Positions 61,464 to 64,000 of a stretch of 64,000 bases of DNA are shown here, in pieces; the first letter of the stretch is position 1; each line of letters opens with the position of its first letter. The stretch covers positions 2,790,001 through 2,854,000 of the forward strand of contig NZ_CP015992.1 of NCBI RefSeq assembly GCF_001708505.1, written 5' to 3'. The position numbers and the translations under genes were made by a program. Below the pieces are notes generated by a model. The model was not told the origin of the DNA. It was given only the letters and a program-made list of their open reading frames with translations, and did no database searches. Source of the DNA: Pseudomonas sp. TCU-HL1 (lineage in GTDB: Bacteria > Pseudomonadota > Gammaproteobacteria > Pseudomonadales > Pseudomonadaceae).

Positions 61464-62584
61464 CAGGCTTCCTCCACGACTCGGTTACGTTGCACACCCA
61501 GGTCGATCACGCCATCCGCACTGCGAATGCGCGCTTCGACCACGTCGCCAGGCTTGAGGTATTGCGGCCGGCTCTCCTGGGCCTTGAGGAACATTTGCCA
61601 TTTGGTGGCTTCCGGCAGCAGGGCCGCGATACGTTGTTTGGCGGGGGAGGGGATCGTCAGGGCACAACCCGCCGGAGTGCCTGTGGCGATCAGGTCACCG
61701 GGGGCGAGATCTTGTACGGAGGAGAGTTCGGTCAGTGTTTCAGCGGGGCCATAAACCAGGTTGGCCGTGCTGTCGCTCTGACGCACCTGGCCATTGACCG
61801 TCAGGCGCAGCTGAAGGTCTTTCAAGTAATGTACGTGCTTGGCATCCAGCAGGCAGAGGTAAGGGCCGACCGGGCCGAACGTGCGGAAGCTCTTGCCCTT
61901 GTAGAACTGCATCTGGGGAATCTGGATGTCGCGCGCCGAGTAGTCGTTCACGATGACGACGCCGGCGATGAACTCATGCAGGTTGGCGTCGGTGACGGCA
62001 ACGGCGCCGCTGATCGCGCGCTTCATCACCAGTCCCAGTTCGATCTCGTAGTCCAGGAAACGCACGTTGCGCGGCTTGATCAGGTCGCTGTCCGCTGCCA
62101 CCAGGCAGCTCGTCGCCTTGGTGAAGATCATGTTGTACTTCTTCGCGTCAGGGTCCATGCCCGACTCGATCATGTGCTGGCGGTAGTTGGCGCCCTGGCA
62201 GACGAACTGTTGGTTACGGGTCAGAGGCGACAGCAGTTTCACCTCGCCCTCATCCAACTCCGTACCTCTAACTTGAGCGAGGTCGTCGATACCGTTCTGG
62301 CGAATGAAGTCACCGGTGGTTTCAAAGGTACCGGGGACGACCGTGATGCGGCCCTGACGTATCACGCCCCAGTGGATACCGTTCTGATATTCAAAGCGGA
62401 CTACATGTACAGCAGACATTGAAGGCACTCCTGGAGCAGCGTCTATTCCGCGCTCGGTGGCGCGAGGACTTTGGTGTTGTTCTGAATTGGGGCCGGCAAC
62501 GCTGTAGACCAGTGAGCCGCCGGCGATCAAGGCGCCGGCTTTGAGCACATCCCGCCGGCCTAACTTGGTTGAACTGCCCGACAT
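61463..62584 (-). CDS. fumarylacetoacetate hydrolase-family enzyme with N-terminal Tat signal
   Basis: 373 residues as read from 62584. LGRRDVLKAGALIAGGSLVY is a twin-arginine signal peptide. The FAH domain starts near residue 56 (MSAVHVVRFEYQNG) and shows QGANYRQHMIESG, FTKATSCLV, YEIELGLVMKRA (metal-binding acidic residues), VNDYSARDIQ, FGPVGPYLC and GDLIATGTPAGCAL. FAH enzymes cleave C-C bonds of diketo acids or hydrate oxo acids. An internal ATG at 62419 has AGGAG at 8-nt spacing and would give the normal cytoplasmic form of 318 residues. The 62584 start is 10 bp after the VOC gene. Confidence 0.85.
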   Translation of the reverse strand: MSGSSTKLGRRDVLKAGALIAGGSLVYSVAGPNSEQHQSPRATERGIDAAPGVPSMSAVHVVRFEYQNGIHWGVIRQGRITVVPGTFETTGDFIRQNGIDDLAQVRGTELDEGEVKLLSPLTRNQQFVCQGANYRQHMIESGMDPDAKKYNMIFTKATSCLVAADSDLIKPRNVRFLDYEIELGLVMKRAISGAVAVTDANLHEFIAGVVIVNDYSARDIQIPQMQFYKGKSFRTFGPVGPYLCLLDAKHVHYLKDLQLRLTVNGQVRQSDSTANLVYGPAETLTELSSVQDLAPGDLIATGTPAGCALTIPSPAKQRIAALLPEATKWQMFLKAQESRPQYLKPGDVVEARIRSADGVIDLGVQRNRVVEEA

Positions 62585-62594
62585 GGCGGTAGCT

Positions 62595-63683
62595 CTACCC
62601 GAACATCCGCATGAGCGTTATCAACTTGCGCAGCGTCAGGTCCGGGCTGCGTCGCAGGTTACGGACCAGCGTGCGCAGATTGGCCAGGCTCAGCTTGGGC
62701 TGCGTGAAGCTCTTGGGCATGCGTTGCCCCCACTGCGCCATGGCCTCGGGGCTCACGGGATGAATGCCCGTGGGCAGTGCGGCGGTGAAGATATCCCCGT
62801 CGCAGTAGTGTTCGTGCTTGTCACCCCAGGGGTCCTGCCAGTAATCGAAGATCTGGCTGCCCAGAATGTGCCGGCCGATTCCCCACGCGTGCTTCCAGCC
62901 GCGCTCCCGCATGACGCGCTGCCCCATGCCCACTGCATCGGCATCCACGAGCTCATAAGCGCTGTGGCTGTAGGTCGCCATAAAGCTCTGGGCGATGGCG
63001 AGGGTATGGTGATCCGCCGGCGTGTCGCCGCGGTCCAGGCGCATGAACGTGACGATGGGCGAGCCATCCGGGAGCACCTGCACGTCGCTGGGAATGAAAC
63101 CGAGGTGCTGGGTATACCAGGCGCAAGTCGCCTGGTAGTCAGCGACTTCCATGACGACATGGCCGAGCCTCAGGACTTCCGGCGGCGCTACCGGCGGTCG
63201 CTGAGTGCTGTTGACTCGCGGATGCTCGACCAGATTCAGCAGAAGCGCGGCTCTGTGCGGGAGCGGCTCACTGGGGGCCTGCCCGTAGATGGCTTCCACA
63301 ATGAATCCGGAGGGGTCAAGCAGCCTGACTTGTTTGCCGCCGCCCGGACGACTGATGTCTTCGATGCCGGACGCTCCGTCGAGTTGGCTGAGCTCTCTCA
63401 GGTCATCCAGGTTGCGAACCTCCAGGCCGAAACCGAGAAAACGCGCCTGCGCCGCGCGATGGATGCGGTAGCAGTAGGGCGAAGGCTCTGCCGCACGGAG
63501 ATAGAGCGTATCGGCATCCTGATGGCTGACCGTCAGACCGAAGTCGGTCAGGAAGCGTGCCGCCTCATCGAGGTCAGGTCGCTCGAAGATCAGGTGGGCA
63601 AGGCGTTGTGCCTTGACCGTGGGAGCCGGGTGCCTGGCAGGTTGTGGTGTCGCCAACTGGGGCATTTCATTTCTGCTGTTCAT
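62595..63683 (-). CDS. VOC-family (extradiol dioxygenase-like) protein
   Basis: 362 residues with two vicinal-oxygen-chelate modules: LAHLIFERPDLDEAARFLTDFGL (residues about 28-50) and LGHVVMEVADYQATCAWYTQHLGF (about 172-195). Candidate metal ligands are the His of LGHVVMEV, a His in the TYSHSAYELVD stretch, and Glu in DPWGDKHEHYCDGD. This pattern fits ring-cleaving extradiol dioxygenases, consistent with the FAH gene after it (hydrolysis of the ring-cleavage product). No strong ribosome site precedes ATG 63683. Confidence 0.85.
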   Translation of the reverse strand: MNSRNEMPQLATPQPARHPAPTVKAQRLAHLIFERPDLDEAARFLTDFGLTVSHQDADTLYLRAAEPSPYCYRIHRAAQARFLGFGLEVRNLDDLRELSQLDGASGIEDISRPGGGKQVRLLDPSGFIVEAIYGQAPSEPLPHRAALLLNLVEHPRVNSTQRPPVAPPEVLRLGHVVMEVADYQATCAWYTQHLGFIPSDVQVLPDGSPIVTFMRLDRGDTPADHHTLAIAQSFMATYSHSAYELVDADAVGMGQRVMRERGWKHAWGIGRHILGSQIFDYWQDPWGDKHEHYCDGDIFTAALPTGIHPVSPEAMAQWGQRMPKSFTQPKLSLANLRTLVRNLRRSPDLTLRKLITLMRMFG

Positions 63684-63770
63684 TGTTTTTCTTTTCCGGT
63701 TTTTTGGAGCAAAGCCGACCCCGCACCCCTGAAATGGCAGGGGTGTTGTTTGGTTGAGTCGGTTACGAGA

Positions 63771-64000
63771 TCAGTCGAGGGTAGGAAGTGCCGGTAACTC
63801 TTCGGTCGCCAACGCACGAGCCTCCTCTGGCGGCACACCCAGCGCTCGGAGCACTAGCTCGGCTGTGTCAGAACCGGATTCGCGCCACGTCTTGTGCCCT
63901 TCCAGCACCAGGAAAATCGAGCCCAGGACGCTGCTCGAAATCAGCGTCATGACTGAGAGCAATTGCTCCTGTCGGAACTTGTATCGCCCACTGGAGAGTC
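63771..64000 (-). CDS. C-terminal end of a TetR-like regulator, 5' end outside window
   Basis: 76 codons are visible, starting in mid-gene: LSSGRYKFRQEQLLSVMT and VLEGHKTWRESGSDTAELVL, all helical, resembling the ligand-binding part of a TetR protein. The DNA-binding domain lies beyond base 64000. Position before the VOC/FAH/ligase genes suggests it controls them. Confidence 0.5.
   Translation of the reverse strand, partial: LSSGRYKFRQEQLLSVMTLISSSVLGSIFLVLEGHKTWRESGSDTAELVLRALGVPPEEARALATEELPALPTLD

Overview
The window is a chromosomal segment of a Pseudomonas-like gammaproteobacterium. The codon use is GC-rich, the gene families are typical Pseudomonas (Kup, RlhA, NhaA, DUF1302/DUF1329, CHAD, FadL), and several intergenic palindromes of the GTAGGAGCGAGC type are characteristic of that genus. 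No rRNA, tRNA or CRISPR array was seen. Positions and protein lengths were read by eye; no database search was run.

Layout. 1-5 kb: end of an MFS transporter, a DUF1801 protein, a GNAT acetyltransferase, an IS110-family element and a class C beta-lactamase. 5-11 kb: katG, nfsB, a decayed copy of cusA, kup. 11-22 kb: a 45-residue membrane microprotein, rlhA, a thioesterase, a CHAD protein, an amidohydrolase/ammonia-lyase pair facing an Lrp-type regulator, nhaA and a membrane diguanylate cyclase. 22-32 kb: an accessory island with a TetR regulator, a cytochrome c plus flavocytochrome-c-like flavoprotein, two secreted proteins behind near-identical promoters, a DUF6502/DUF5666 pair and an outer-membrane transporter-like protein. 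32-39 kb: a membrane protein overlapping a chemoreceptor, an AlgE-like porin, and a nitrate-type ABC transporter behind a leader attenuator. 39-43.5 kb: merR/merT/GDCCVxC and an ECF sigma/anti-sigma/fasciclin operon. 43.5-51.4 kb: a cusCBA copper/silver efflux operon with accessory genes and a CueR-like regulator. 51.5-54.2 kb: an rnfD fragment and a chemoreceptor gene broken by one stop codon. 54.5-64 kb: a catabolic cluster for an unidentified hydrophobic compound (FadL porin, DUF1329, DUF1302, acyl-CoA ligase, FAH hydrolase, VOC protein, TetR).

The most novel signal is the 22-31.9 kb island. Three promoters there (upstream of tetR, of the 26597 gene and of the 27870 gene) share a TTGACA -35, a 16-bp spacer, a TAnnCT -10 and, immediately downstream, the same 7-3-7 palindrome GTGGGAA-N3-TTCCCAC. 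This looks like a TetR-autoregulated regulon of secreted proteins. The flavoprotein keeps the cysteine expected to bind FAD covalently but lacks one cysteine of the redox disulfide of true sulfide dehydrogenases. A decayed second copy of the transporter-like gene lies between tetR and the cytochrome gene.

Other points of note: a cusA relic far from the intact cus operon; a structured region beside the IS110 transposase that could encode its guide RNA; a CueR-like regulator missing its second copper ligand; a CusB with a fused CusF-like domain; and a FAH-family enzyme carrying a twin-arginine signal plus a strong internal start.
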